A stretch of DNA of 64,000 nt. Source: Gracilaria gracilis (lineage: Eukaryota; Rhodophyta; Florideophyceae; Gracilariales; Gracilariaceae). Shown here one piece after another: positions 30,303 to 40,422 of the stretch; position 1 is the stretch's first letter, and every line of letters begins with the position of its first letter. The notes beneath the pieces are model-generated. The model was not told where the DNA came from. It did no database searches and saw only the letters and a program-made list of their open reading frames with translations. The position numbers and the translations under genes were made by a program. The DNA is taken from contig JARGSG010000258.1 of the NCBI GenBank assembly GCA_030374805.1, positions 124,001 to 188,000 on the forward strand, in the 5' to 3' direction.

Positions 30303-32081
30303 ATGTTCCTTTGGAAGTCGACTGTCGAGAGCCTAGTAGCTATCTACGAGAACGAGTATGATGGGAAACGCCACTGTACACATGATAGCATATCTAAAAG
30401 GGGAGATACAGCTGACCAGCAGCTTGACAATAGAGAAGAACATTGTGGTTCCCCTCCTTTGTATTCGCGCCCGAAACAGCACAGAAGGAAGGAAATCGAG
30501 TGTATAGCACGTTCCATGTGGAGTAAGCTGGTTCATCACATCCAGGGGAATGAGGCGATGAGCAGCTTGAACCCTTCTTTGCCCACTGAATACGGCAACG
30601 TGAAGGGAGACGCAAGGTTCCACGTTGCTCAGGAGGTGTTCACGCGGGAACTGATCGGTGCCTTTGAAGCGATGGAGTCGTCGGATGGCATACACAGTGA
30701 TGAAGAGAAGAGCAAAAGAAACGGAGAGCGGGCTACAATTAGCTCGCTGGAGCGTCTTGTGAAAGAAGTATCGGAGGAGGCGCAGAAAGCGAGAGAGGTG
30801 CTGCTCCTTGTGACACGAGAAAAGTGTGAACTGGAGTACGTGTGCGAAGAATATGAAGAGAAGCGTTTGAAGACGTTACGGATGTTGCGAGAGGCGAGGG
30901 CAGAGAACAGAGGACTACGGAACAAGAACGTGTATCTCGGGGACACCGTGGAAGAACTTGAAGCTGGGGTAGAAGAGGTGAAGAATGCCAAGAAGGCTGA
31001 ACAAGTAGAGATACTGCAAGTTACTCATCGAGCTGAAATGGCGGAGCTGATGGCAAAACAGGCCTCGCTAGACTGCATGGTGCTAGACAAGCAGCTGAAG
31101 TCCGTCGAGGGTTCTTCCGAGTTGGTCCACAAACATTTGGAGGAATTGCAAAGGCTGCAAGACGAGATGAAGAGAGTGCTTGTGGCAAACGCTAACAGTT
31201 TGGAAAGGTGCAGTGAGCATGGGACTTTGGGGCGGCTAGAACGGCTTCTGCACAAGAGCTCGGGACTCGTGGGGCGTATGGCAGCCTCAGTTTTTGGTAA
31301 GCGTAATGGGGAAGATGAAAGCACCGATAGTGTGAGACGTGAAAGTGCAGGACGTAATACTGTGGAGGAACGTGTGCATGATGAAGAATCTACGCCCTTG
31401 AGGGATAGGAGACCATTGTTTTCAAAGTTCTTCTCCAACCCGAGAACGAGGAATGCAGGAGACTGTCAGCCAGGAATACTGCGGAAGATAACCAGGCGCC
31501 TTCGTGGTAGAAGAGGTGGGGCGCATACCGAAAGCACGGTTCCTGTTGTCAAGGCAGTGAAATTCGACCGTTCCGCTGTCATCGAACACAGCACCTCAGA
31601 CATCTCAGACGAAAACGCAACCCCGGGTCATGGGGACGGCGGTGCACGAGGAGCATTATCAGTTTTAGCAGGTTTTAGACATATGCGGTCTTTGAGGTCA
31701 CTTGTTGTGCGTCGGCTCCAACCGTGTGGTGGCGACTCACGCACTGTGAATATTCGATCAAGGGCGCTGGAAGCGCTCGATGAGAACCTGCAGAAACTAC
31801 GGAAGGTGGTTGATGACAAGCAGCAAGAGGTTTTCCGATTACACCGAGAGCTGCGAGAGGCTGTACAGGCTTGCAACTTGTTCGAACAAAGTGTCCAGAA
31901 AGAGGTTCAGAAGCGCGTTGAAGTGGAACTGAGTCTGGCTGGGTGTACGTTCACAACTGTGAGAGAATCCCCAGCGATGAGAGAGGATTGTACAAAAGAT
32001 AGTGCTGGCGATATTGACAAAGAAGAAGGGATCGGGATCCGAGATAGGGTGTCAAAGCGATGGTCATGTAGCTTGTTTTAG
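30303..32081 (+). CDS. Long coiled-coil protein with C-terminal CaaX box
   Basis: The product is 592 residues. Residues 1-120 are mixed and basic. Residues about 125-300 form a long Glu/Lys/Arg/Leu coiled coil (for example LEAGVEEVKNAKKAEQVEIL). A basic, Ser/Arg-rich middle follows (SKFFSNPRTR, KITRRLRGRRGG), then a second coiled coil at about 485-545. The protein ends CSLF. This fits a CaaX prenylation box (C589, small/aliphatic middle, terminal Phe favouring geranylgeranylation by family rules), with upstream basic residues, so it is probably lipid-anchored on a membrane. It is divergently arranged relative to the glycine-rich and EF-hand genes of the cassette. Its 5' 94 codons also survive at 7,100-7,380. 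Function unknown; an adaptor or scaffold role beside an NLR-like gene is inference. Confidence 0.7.
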   Translation: MFLWKSTVESLVAIYENEYDGKRHCTHDSISKRGDTADQQLDNREEHCGSPPLYSRPKQHRRKEIECIARSMWSKLVHHIQGNEAMSSLNPSLPTEYGNVKGDARFHVAQEVFTRELIGAFEAMESSDGIHSDEEKSKRNGERATISSLERLVKEVSEEAQKAREVLLLVTREKCELEYVCEEYEEKRLKTLRMLREARAENRGLRNKNVYLGDTVEELEAGVEEVKNAKKAEQVEILQVTHRAEMAELMAKQASLDCMVLDKQLKSVEGSSELVHKHLEELQRLQDEMKRVLVANANSLERCSEHGTLGRLERLLHKSSGLVGRMAASVFGKRNGEDESTDSVRRESAGRNTVEERVHDEESTPLRDRRPLFSKFFSNPRTRNAGDCQPGILRKITRRLRGRRGGAHTESTVPVVKAVKFDRSAVIEHSTSDISDENATPGHGDGGARGALSVLAGFRHMRSLRSLVVRRLQPCGGDSRTVNIRSRALEALDENLQKLRKVVDDKQQEVFRLHRELREAVQACNLFEQSVQKEVQKRVEVELSLAGCTFTTVRESPAMREDCTKDSAGDIDKEEGIGIRDRVSKRWSCSLF

Positions 32082-32845
32082 AGAGTAGGATGGGTGAGAT
32101 GGGCTACGACACTCGGATATGTAACATAGAATTTGATCTTGAGTTGCGAGCAACCCATAGTAGCACCGTATGGATTCGATAGAGTCCGAGGGCATCATGT
32201 AATGATGATAAACAACATTTGATGTAGTTTGTGCATCCTTCCAAGACGCCACAATGGTGTGGTACCGAGGTATACACATCAGACCGAGTCCGAAGGTCAT
32301 GTACGGCGTGAGCCAAAGTTTGGGCTTTGGGTCGCAACTTGCTGTTCTTGTTCTTCTTCTCAATAGCCATACTCTGCGACGATACGGATGATACAGCTCA
32401 TGACGCAAATTCTTTACTGCGACGCAACTCGTTATGCAAAAGTTGGTCAGAAGTATGATTTGGCACCAGCCAAGAAAGTACGTGGCCCTGTTCAGGAGAG
32501 AACGCTGCCTCTGAAACTTTGCAGCATTTGCGTACAGCAGAACAGAACTGCTGTCCACAAGGGAGAAGAAGAATGTACGGTACTAAAGCAAGCGGTCGCT
32601 ACAGCCTCGTCCATCTACCCGAGCACTCTCGAGTATTGCTCAAAGATATTCGTATCAGTATCAGTTCGCTGAATTCAATCCAAAAACAGAACTCACGCAC
32701 CGCAGACTGCTTTACTGAAGATATAGCCACTAAGATACAAACGCTGAAAAGGGGGTTAGACAACTAGGACTGCGAGCTATCGCAAGGCTTTGTAGTCATC
32801 ACTATAAACCGGTGCTAGTTCTTCAATAGCACGAAGCACGAAGCA
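32082..32845. other. Spacer with no supported gene
   Basis: Overlapping short frames on both strands lack ATG starts or recognisable motifs. It lies between two convergent genes, so it probably holds their 3' ends. Confidence 0.5.
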
Positions 32846-33712
32846 TTACGGGCGTCCCCTGTGGTTCAATGACGGGAACAAATTGGCAGTGGCATCCCAG
32901 TGAATTGTTGCTGCGGTGCCGGGCAGATTCGGTTGGTTGGGAATGGTCACATCAAACCACATTTGACGATTATTGTTGCGAATGAGCCAGGCCGTGGTGC
33001 GAACAGAGTCCGGACTGTCCCGCCCCGGTGCGTAGTAGGCGATGCAACGATAGTCAATGCAGTCGGGCTCCGGAACGAGATTGTTGTCGAAAGCCGCGTT
33101 CACCATTCGCTCCCAGATTGCAAGATGGCGCGTATTCACGCGCTGGTACATTGCAGCAATGTTCCGAACGTCAAGTCCTGATCCTCCGAGACGAGCTGGT
33201 CCCAGGTGCCCACGATGAACACCATTTACATTTCCTCCTACTTGATTCAGCATTGTTTGCCAGCCTGGTGGAACTCCATTGTTGTACGGTTCCGAACCGA
33301 GTCTAGCATTGTAACTGGTTTCCGTCACACGAATATCAGTTCGGGTCGCCCGGACCTGGAACGGATTCCCACCATTGTTGTTGTTGCCATTGTGGTATGT
33401 AATTCTAGCACCCGAATTGGCGATGTTAAAGGCGGCAAAACTGTTCAAGTTAGCGTTGTCCTGGAAAGTTGCACACCTTGCCGCACGCACAGAAGTATTG
33501 AAAAGATCAAACCCTCCATCTCCAGATAAAGCCACATCATCGTATGCCACTTTCTGGTGCCCACTTGCATAGAGGTCTCCTGACGTGGTGTCCCTAATAG
33601 TCTTTGCGGTGATGTTATCCGATGACCAAATGATGGAGTCGGAAATGCTGATCCCACTTACAATAGAAAGGGACAGGATTAGAGCTGCGAGAAAGGCTTG
33701 GAAGGAATACAT
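32846..33712 (-). CDS. Secreted DNA/RNA non-specific endonuclease
   Basis: The product is 288 residues with a signal peptide (about 1-22, core FLAALILSLSIVSG). The C-terminal half carries the family signature RGHL (167-170, catalytic His169) followed by GPARLGGSG, then conserved Asn residues (N184, N193) in DVRNIAAMYQRVN. This matches the bacterial-type DNA/RNA non-specific endonucleases (Endonuclea_NS_2 type), which use a His general base and an Asn-held Mg2+ ion. The N-terminal ~120 residues are Asn/Gly-rich and not recognised. Likely role: extracellular digestion of nucleic acids for nutrition or defence. Intronless; the ATG at 33,712 follows a TATA box 100 nt upstream. Such secreted nucleases are common in bacteria, so horizontal origin is possible. 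Confidence 0.8.
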   Translation of the reverse strand: MYSFQAFLAALILSLSIVSGISISDSIIWSSDNITAKTIRDTTSGDLYASGHQKVAYDDVALSGDGGFDLFNTSVRAARCATFQDNANLNSFAAFNIANSGARITYHNGNNNNGGNPFQVRATRTDIRVTETSYNARLGSEPYNNGVPPGWQTMLNQVGGNVNGVHRGHLGPARLGGSGLDVRNIAAMYQRVNTRHLAIWERMVNAAFDNNLVPEPDCIDYRCIAYYAPGRDSPDSVRTTAWLIRNNNRQMWFDVTIPNQPNLPGTAATIHWDATANLFPSLNHRGRP

Positions 33713-33810
33713 GGTTTCCAGACTCGATAATCAACATGCCCTCGGATGATGAGGTCTCAGAAGCTGGTGAAAGTCTGCAAGGGAGAGAAGACCACAAGCG
33801 TTCGGCGATT

Positions 33811-33820
33811 CTTATATAGC
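33811..33820 (-). promoter_or_regulatory. TATA box of secreted nuclease gene
   Basis: GCTATATAAG on the minus strand, about 100 nt upstream of the ATG. Confidence 0.65.
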
Positions 33821-35074
33821 AAGAACTCACCAAGTTGGTCTTGCATATATCTGCAGAAACTAGCTGTACTTCATGAAGTTCTATACATAGTAAGGAAAAA
33901 GTCGTTCCAGACATTGCTGTTGAATGTCATGGGTACGACAAAAAGTAGCAGTCACTCTAGAAGTAGGCACCTGTTGTTCCTGACCATGGAATGCTCCACA
34001 AAACAGAAATGGTATGTAAAAAGATCTGAGAAAAGGTATTGAGTAGCGAAGAAAAAGCAGAGCAGTAGTGCTGTTTTGGTTTGTAGAGATAGAGATGGTA
34101 TCTGAGTCGCGGTCCATGGTCCAATGGGAGGAGCGAATCTTGAGTGTGTTGCGGCTTCGCTTTTTCTGCAATGAATGCATTGGCCGTACGGCAATGAGTG
34201 CATCGAACACGAGGAGGAGCTGGGCGTCATTGTTGTGGACAGAATTTGGGATATGAAAGGACAAAGTGGAACGATTCTTCTAACGTTAGGTACGTTATAT
34301 GCAAGCAATGTCATGTGTGTTAACAGCTATCATTAGTGTTTGAGATGCAGCAATGCAGTGATTTATAGTTCAGAGGTGCGGAGTAGGATTGCCGTTGTAC
34401 GCATTGCTCGAGGTCACGCAAGTCATCATCGCCCTCCGTATGACCAGCACGGGTACTCGTCGTTTCAATATTGAGCATTGCGGGTTTTTGATTCCTGCTC
34501 TTGCTCGAAATGTACTGTTGTATATGGTAGAAAGCCTGAAATGAAACTAATTCAAGGCGGTTCATTGAGGCTCCTTTTATCACGCAGAAATATGGTGTGT
34601 ACGGATACAACTAAAAATACATGAGGGGAAACAGGAAACCGACGTCACCAACGTTGTTCAACATTGTGCCTGCGAGGTGCAAAAGTGGGGTGGAGTTCAG
34701 CCTCGAGATGAATAAAAACGGATATCATTGCTTCACTTCTCCGTGTGTCAGACAGTCGCTAGTGGTAATATCGTCATTGCGAGCTATCGGGAAGTACGTG
34801 ACAGTGCATTGTATAAAGGAGGAACCGTCGTCGTACCGGTAGATACGAATGTAGGAGATTGATGTAACGCGTCTTAAACGGGCCCTTGAGCTCGAGTTCC
34901 TTGTCGTAATTGGGGCATCGCGCTTTGGGTCCTGGATTACCGGGAGGGAGTACAGCAATGTCATTGAGAGAAACCCGGAAAACAGTGACCACGTGTGCGA
35001 GCTGTATAGAGTTGGCAACAATGCACGCCCTGCTTCATCCAATCACATTTGAATGAATGCATCACACCTTGAGC
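33821..35074. other. Intergenic region with doubtful small ORFs
   Basis: ATG frames of 60-100 codons occur on both strands (for example 34,621-34,842 +), but none has a recognisable domain or a repeated copy. It holds the divergent promoters of the nuclease and DUF1963-like genes. Confidence 0.4.
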
Positions 35075-35082
35075 TATAAATA
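35075..35082 (+). promoter_or_regulatory. TATA box of DUF1963-like gene
   Basis: TATAAATA lies only 40 nt before the ATG. With a usual 25-30 nt TATA-to-start spacing, the 5' leader would be about 10-20 nt. Confidence 0.65.
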
Positions 35083-35121
35083 CCCGCCAAGCGGCCGCCT
35101 CTAATCGATCTGAGCGGATCA

Positions 35122-36102
35122 ATGGCAGCGCCACAACCCCTCGCCTTCATGTCAATGCTCAACGCCAACCCACGCCCCATCTACACGCCCTCCTTCAACC
35201 TGGGCGCCATCTTCCCGTTCCTCACTCCCCTCTCCCGCGCCACGGTACTCCTCCGTCCCGTTCGCGCCACTGTCTCCGACCCATTCGCCTCCAAGTTCGG
35301 CGGTCTCATAGCCTGGCCTCAGTCCGAACAATGGCCCCGCTGTCCTCATCACGCCTGTCCGTTCGTCCCCGTTCTCCAGCTCCACCGTGACCACTTCCCT
35401 CAAATACCCTTCCCAGCCGCCAAGGACCTGCTGCAAATCCTGTGGTGCCCCGAGGAAGAGCATCCCGAAGCCGCCCTTCTTCCGACACGCACGTCAGACG
35501 ACCCTGTCGACGACTCGTTCACCATGCTCCTTCCGCTGCCCACGTTCCGCTGGCGCAAAGCTGCTAAGCTTGCAGACCAACAGCTTCTGGAAGAGATTCC
35601 CAGACCGACCTTGTCTCTTGCCGGGCCGCACATGCCGCACGAATGCGGGCTCAACCCCGTCCAAGTCACGGAGTACCCTTCGTCCGAGCCGCTTATCACA
35701 CCTTTGCAGCTGGAACAAGTGCAGAACTGGATTCGAAACAACGCGCGTGCCGACTTCGAGGCCATGGACATCGACCCTGAAAGCCCGTCCGCCGATTTCG
35801 ACCTGCAGTTTTCCGTCGCGCCGGGCTCCAAGGTTGGTGGGTTTGCCTATGTCACACAGAACCCACCGAACACGAAATGCCCGCACTGTGATTCGAAGAT
35901 GGAGCATTTATTCACTATTGCTAGCTCAGAGTATGGCGAACGGGCGGCGAAACGATGGCATCCATATGACCGTAATGCACAGCCGTTGGCACTCGATTAC
36001 CAGGAATGCCCTGGTATCTGTATCGGAGATCTGGATCGCTATTTTGCGCACGTTTGTCTGACTTGTGAAGACCGCCCGATTATCTTTCAGTCTTCTGTTT
36101 AG
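35122..36102 (+). CDS. DUF1963 (YwqG-like) protein
   Basis: The product is 326 residues from ATG 35,122. Features typical of the DUF1963 family are present: an early segment GGLIAWPQSEQWPRCPHH with a CPHxxC pair, a central SKVGGFAYVTQNPPNTKCPHC block with a second CxxC, and a C-terminal beta-rich end with further Cys (ECPGIC, HVCLTC). DUF1963 proteins (bacterial YwqG and relatives) have no settled biochemical role. The paired Cys motifs suggest metal binding in this member. No signal peptide. Intronless, with an unusually GC-rich and C-ending codon use compared with the flanking spacer, marking it as a well-expressed gene. It has a clear TATA box. Confidence 0.65.
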   Translation: MAAPQPLAFMSMLNANPRPIYTPSFNLGAIFPFLTPLSRATVLLRPVRATVSDPFASKFGGLIAWPQSEQWPRCPHHACPFVPVLQLHRDHFPQIPFPAAKDLLQILWCPEEEHPEAALLPTRTSDDPVDDSFTMLLPLPTFRWRKAAKLADQQLLEEIPRPTLSLAGPHMPHECGLNPVQVTEYPSSEPLITPLQLEQVQNWIRNNARADFEAMDIDPESPSADFDLQFSVAPGSKVGGFAYVTQNPPNTKCPHCDSKMEHLFTIASSEYGERAAKRWHPYDRNAQPLALDYQECPGICIGDLDRYFAHVCLTCEDRPIIFQSSV

Positions 36103-36525
36103 AGCTGACTACCATCGTTTCCGTGCCCCAGTTCATCTTGGTTGGCCACCTAGCTGATTGCCAGACGGGCATAGCTGTATAGATGGTAAGCTCGTAACAA
36201 AATGAAACAGTTGCTCCTTGCTAGTAGTCGTGACTTTCACCCGTCTCATCGTGTTGAATCCAAATTAGGTAGTCTCGGATGTTACGTAAAACGCTTTGGT
36301 CTATGACTTGCTTCGAAAAGGGAGAGCATGCTCGAGGTGGTTGGAGAAGATCGGTTTACCACATGCGGCAGTACAGAAACCAGCGTTCGTGGGATGCCAT
36401 GGAAAACAATTCATTATCTTGTTCTATCTACGTGGCCGTGGGCGTGGAGGAAGGGTTTATCGCTCCAATGAATATGGAAATGCCATGCTTCAAACCTGAG
36501 ACTTTCGAACAAAACACATCGTTGC

Positions 36526-37038
36526 TCAAGCAGTACTTCTTTCATGTACTGATTCGAGGTCAATGACACCTGGGGGTGACCGCGGTTCAACACCCTTCTT
36601 CTCCTTCTTATCTAACACGGAGGTCATAGTTCGAATATCCTCAAGTTCGTCTTGAAACACACAACGACTGTTAAACTCTGAGCTTAAATAACCGCCACGG
36701 TAATCGTCGTTGCTGCTGTACTGACTTGTACCATGGCCATCTGATTTCTCGCCTTGGGTATGGTCATTTGAGGGTTGATTCGAAAAGTCTTCGAAAGGTA
36801 TGGATGCTTCCTTAAGGGCCACACGCAATTGATTTAGCTGATTGGTGGAAAGCATATTGAAGCTTGATTCAAGGACTTCGATAGCTTGCTGCAAGCCTGC
36901 TTCGGTAGCAAATGCGAAGTCATCCGATATTACAGGTTCGCTGAAATCATCGAAACATGTCTTCAACAAGTTTGCGCAAATGGTAGCCGGGTCGAAGAAA
37001 CTGTCCTCATCTGCCCGGTAGTTCGATTCATCATCCAT
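36526..37038 (-). CDS. Hypothetical acidic protein
   Basis: The product is 170 residues from ATG 37,038. The N-terminal ~85 residues are acidic and helical (FAFATEAGLQQAIEVLESSF, LSTNQLNQLRVALKEA). The rest is polar and low-complexity (Ser/Asp/Asn-rich). No signal peptide or membrane span, and not recognised. A 95-codon ATG frame on the opposite strand (36,279-36,566) overlaps its 3' end and is less convincing. Confidence 0.4.
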   Translation of the reverse strand: MDDESNYRADEDSFFDPATICANLLKTCFDDFSEPVISDDFAFATEAGLQQAIEVLESSFNMLSTNQLNQLRVALKEASIPFEDFSNQPSNDHTQGEKSDGHGTSQYSSNDDYRGGYLSSEFNSRCVFQDELEDIRTMTSVLDKKEKKGVEPRSPPGVIDLESVHERSTA

Positions 37039-40000
37039 TCTTTTGACCTGTTAGCTGAAGTCACCTGTAACTTGAAGCCAGATTGCTGAGGTGTAGGGGA
37101 GATTGGTGAAAAGAAGTGATTCTCTTGTTAATTGTTAGCCGCCTTTGGGGTCTGTTTGTGCTTCTTATACCGGGAAGGGGCAAGGGAATACCTGAATGCG
37201 GATGAATAACGGTGAGCTTAGCGGATAATCAAGACATGTGTGTGGCATAGGGCAATGCTCTTGAAAGTGAAGTGTAGCAATTGCTTTGCAAGGATATGTC
37301 GTCTTGTGAGTGCACTTGTTGCGAGAGGAATTGGCATGGCAGAGCATTCTGTGAGGACATTATGAGCGTGCGTTACAAAAGTTTTGCAAACTAGACAGTT
37401 TGAAGATTGCCACTCTTCGCCTTCCTTCACACTTCTGCCAATAGACGAGTTCCCTGGCTTCTTTACCATCCCTTTCGAGTTCGTCTACAAATTGGGTTTC
37501 GTTAAGAATACGTACGTTACACACCTCCTTTCTGAATTGTTTTTCGGTTATTCGTGGCTGCACACATCGGCATGGAAATGCACTGATCTTGATATTGTTT
37601 AGGGAGAGGACCACAAACTGTAAGATATAGTAATTTGCTTGCACTATGTTTTAGTTTCCGGAAGTTGTGCTCCATGACAAAGGGGGCATAATTCGGGAGC
37701 GGGCCATGCGCTGATCAGGAAAGGACCTTGTCAAATCATTTCGGAAAAGACCGCTGACAGAAGGAGATCGATCTGAACGAGAGAATTGTGCAAAGCATCT
37801 TACTCTGTGCGCTGGAAGAGTATACGGAGGTTGACTTGAGAGAACGATGCTAGTCTCAACCAGCGCTCATTCCAGAACCAGGCTCCACGGGTAAGGTTAC
37901 AGCCAGAGTGTGGAATGGAAAAATGCGTATGCTCTACATTGACAATGCGTGGCTGAGTGATGCAACCTATGCACATATCTATTTGATCATGTTCGTTCAC
38001 ATTGAAAGGAAGCTTTTCCAACTTATATCCACCAGTTCTAAGGGTCCTTAGCTTTCCTGTAGAACACCGCCATCAATCCTGGTGTCCTGCTTGTCACTCT
38101 CCAATCCCGTTGTTATCGACAGAATACATCTCCGTTTGACAGTCAGTTATAGGACACAGAACAAGTTTCGCCCTTGCGAAACACAGAGCTCACTTAAATA
38201 CATTGCCGTCTTAGGAAGAAGCATCGAAAAGGCTTCCACACGCCTCGATGAGAGTAAGCCATGTGCATACGGGAAAAGCCTTGAAATAGTAAGGAATGGA
38301 ATTTCGAGGAACGAAGGAGAGAACTGCTGACAACGGAAGTATGCGGGATGGCAAATACAATCAGATCCCAAGCGCGTCGCCAGCGACCACCTCCTCGTTC
38401 ATGCCCAGCTCATGACCGCGTTCGGATGCGGCTTGCGCGATGACGATCCGATCTGTCTTATCTATCCCACCGCTCTCACCCTATGAGCAGTGTGGTCTTA
38501 GCGGGTACGTACTCACAAAACGCGTGGGGTAGCAGAGCCTTTCGAACATCTGCTCGCTCTGTGTCTCCTACTTTTCCCAACACACAAAGATCAACAGAGA
38601 GCAACACGAGGGTGCTCAAGAAACAGTTAGCACCGTAGGAATGGTCCGTGAAGCGCAGACGCCGCGACGAGGGTCATGTATGATAAAGTCCATGTCTGTA
38701 TCGGGGTGGCTGACGAAGTCGACTTAGCAGTTAGTGATGGCGCAAGGCTCTAATGGTGCAGGTAGATCGGATGACTGAATGGCCACAGTCATCGTTGGAG
38801 AGTGCACCGGGATAAAGATTGAACGAAGTGTCGGTTGGTCTAGGAGCGTGGTGGCAGAGGATATGTCACAACTTGACTCTATCAGTCTGAGGTAAAGCTT
38901 CTTCGGTAAAGCTTCTTCTCTCCAACCCTCCTTCTCCAAGGCTTGCAAAAGTGCGAAAGATTATCAGTGGTCCGTTATAGACAGGGTGGCCCTTGATAAC
39001 GAGAAACTTGAGCCTTAGTTTGCGTCACTCATGGTCCAAAGGATGCATCAAAGCAAGAAGAGAAGAAGAGAAAGTTATGACGGGCCTCAAAAGCGAGCTG
39101 CAATGGCAACGTGGGTTTCTTCTCGTTGAAGTGCTACGTGTGGTTCACACGGAGCCGCAAAGCGGGTGTAATAGCCATCGAGTTTGCCAAAATGTCTTCG
39201 TCTGCGAGTACCAGGGTTGTCGTTTAACAGTCTTCATTGGCCGATCCATATGATGAGAGGCATGAAGTGAACCCATGAGATCAGCACTATAATGAAACCG
39301 ATTGCAGTCGAACAAACGATTAAAGAACACCTCCATCACTATCGCTTTCCCGCACGTAATCGCGATCACGAACGTCAAGTGCCAAACAATGTTGTTGAAG
39401 CAAATCACGCAGTCCAAAGTAGTTGAGGATTGAGTATGGCGACGAACTTCAGAATAAGTAGTGCAGACGAAGAACGCATCGAAACTATGCCTGTTCTGTG
39501 ATTCTGAAAGAGAGCTTGATATCTACGAAAGCGCCAACATTAGAAACCATGAAACAAGTCACATCTCGTCTCAATAAAGACAGAAGAAACCACCCATGGT
39601 AGGACGAATGGGATGGTGTACTGGCTCCCGTGTTCGCTCATATTCTTCAGAGGAAGCACGATCTGATGTCAACAGCTGCGGTGCGTCTGTCCCCAGGGGA
39701 AGTTGTGGAGTAAGTCATCGGTCTATGGTGCTACATGGCCGTATCTCAGATAAGCCCGACCAGTTTGTGTCACGAAGTCATCAGAGGCGTTCACCAGCGT
39801 GGCGGAGGTGTATTGGAAAAAGCGAGATAGACACAGCGCGAGACGTCGTCTCGATGTATGCTGCGTCTTCATGGATAGATACGCGACACCTGCGACTGGA
39901 CGGAAAGAGTCATTGTTCCAGTGTTAAAGAGTATAGATATGATGAATCCAGATGTGGAGCGATCTCTGGTACACTATCGTGCTGGACCTGTGCGCAGGCA

Positions 40001-40320
40001 TAAATTGCATGTGTTTCGTTTTTCTGGGCGCTGGCGATGCTAAAAACCTGTGGACGACGAGCAACGTCCGCAATGGAAGCTGCCATCCGTCGCCCAGTGG
40101 ATGAACCAGAGAATGCCTTTTGGCAGCGGGCGAGCTTACGCCACTAGCTAGGAGTCAATGTCTACAAGGTTACTGGTACAGCTATCAATGCTCAACCTAC
40201 GATTTCACGGTTGTCTGCCCGCATGTCTTGCTGTTGAGCAGTAATTAACTCGTTTTCTTTTGCCCGTGTCATCTTCAAGGTGGAAGGTTCACGTTTTGCC
40301 GCTTGCAAGCAGAGGGTCAA
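37039..40320. other. Gene-poor stretch
   Basis: About 3.3 kb with short frames only. The best is 39,596-40,003 (+, 135 codons, ATG in context CACCCATGG, Ser/Arg/Cys-rich, unrecognised, weak). It contains dispersed repeat copy B. The sequence looks like decayed mobile-element debris, without an identifiable enzyme domain. Confidence 0.4.
38331..38618 (+). repeat. Dispersed repeat, copy B
   Basis: Direct repeat of 17,455-17,755, with many substitutions and short indels. See copy A. Confidence 0.65.
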
Positions 40321-40422
40321 ATGGGCTTAGGTTGTACTTCAACTTCGCCAGCTGACTCACAGACATTTTCGCCTAACCCGAAGGCTTCACAAACTGCCTT
40401 CATTGCATTTCCACTAGCCACC

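Larger units (their letters stand above)
23088..30583 (-). repeat. Duplicated cassette, inverted copy (most complete)
   Basis: The homology shared with units 1 and 2 (in inverted orientation) spans this interval. The 23,088 end matches the fusion point at 7,091, and the 30,583 end matches 7,100. The genes at both ends continue past these limits as full-length genes (NB-ARC/WD40 to the left, CaaX coiled coil to the right), so this copy preserves the ancestral arrangement. It is separated from unit 2 by about 13 kb. Confidence 0.85.

Noticed and set aside
32846..33712. Secreted nuclease as part of a bacterial toxin-immunity pair
   Set aside because: It has a eukaryotic-type TATA promoter and signal peptide, and no adjacent immunity or secretion-adaptor gene.
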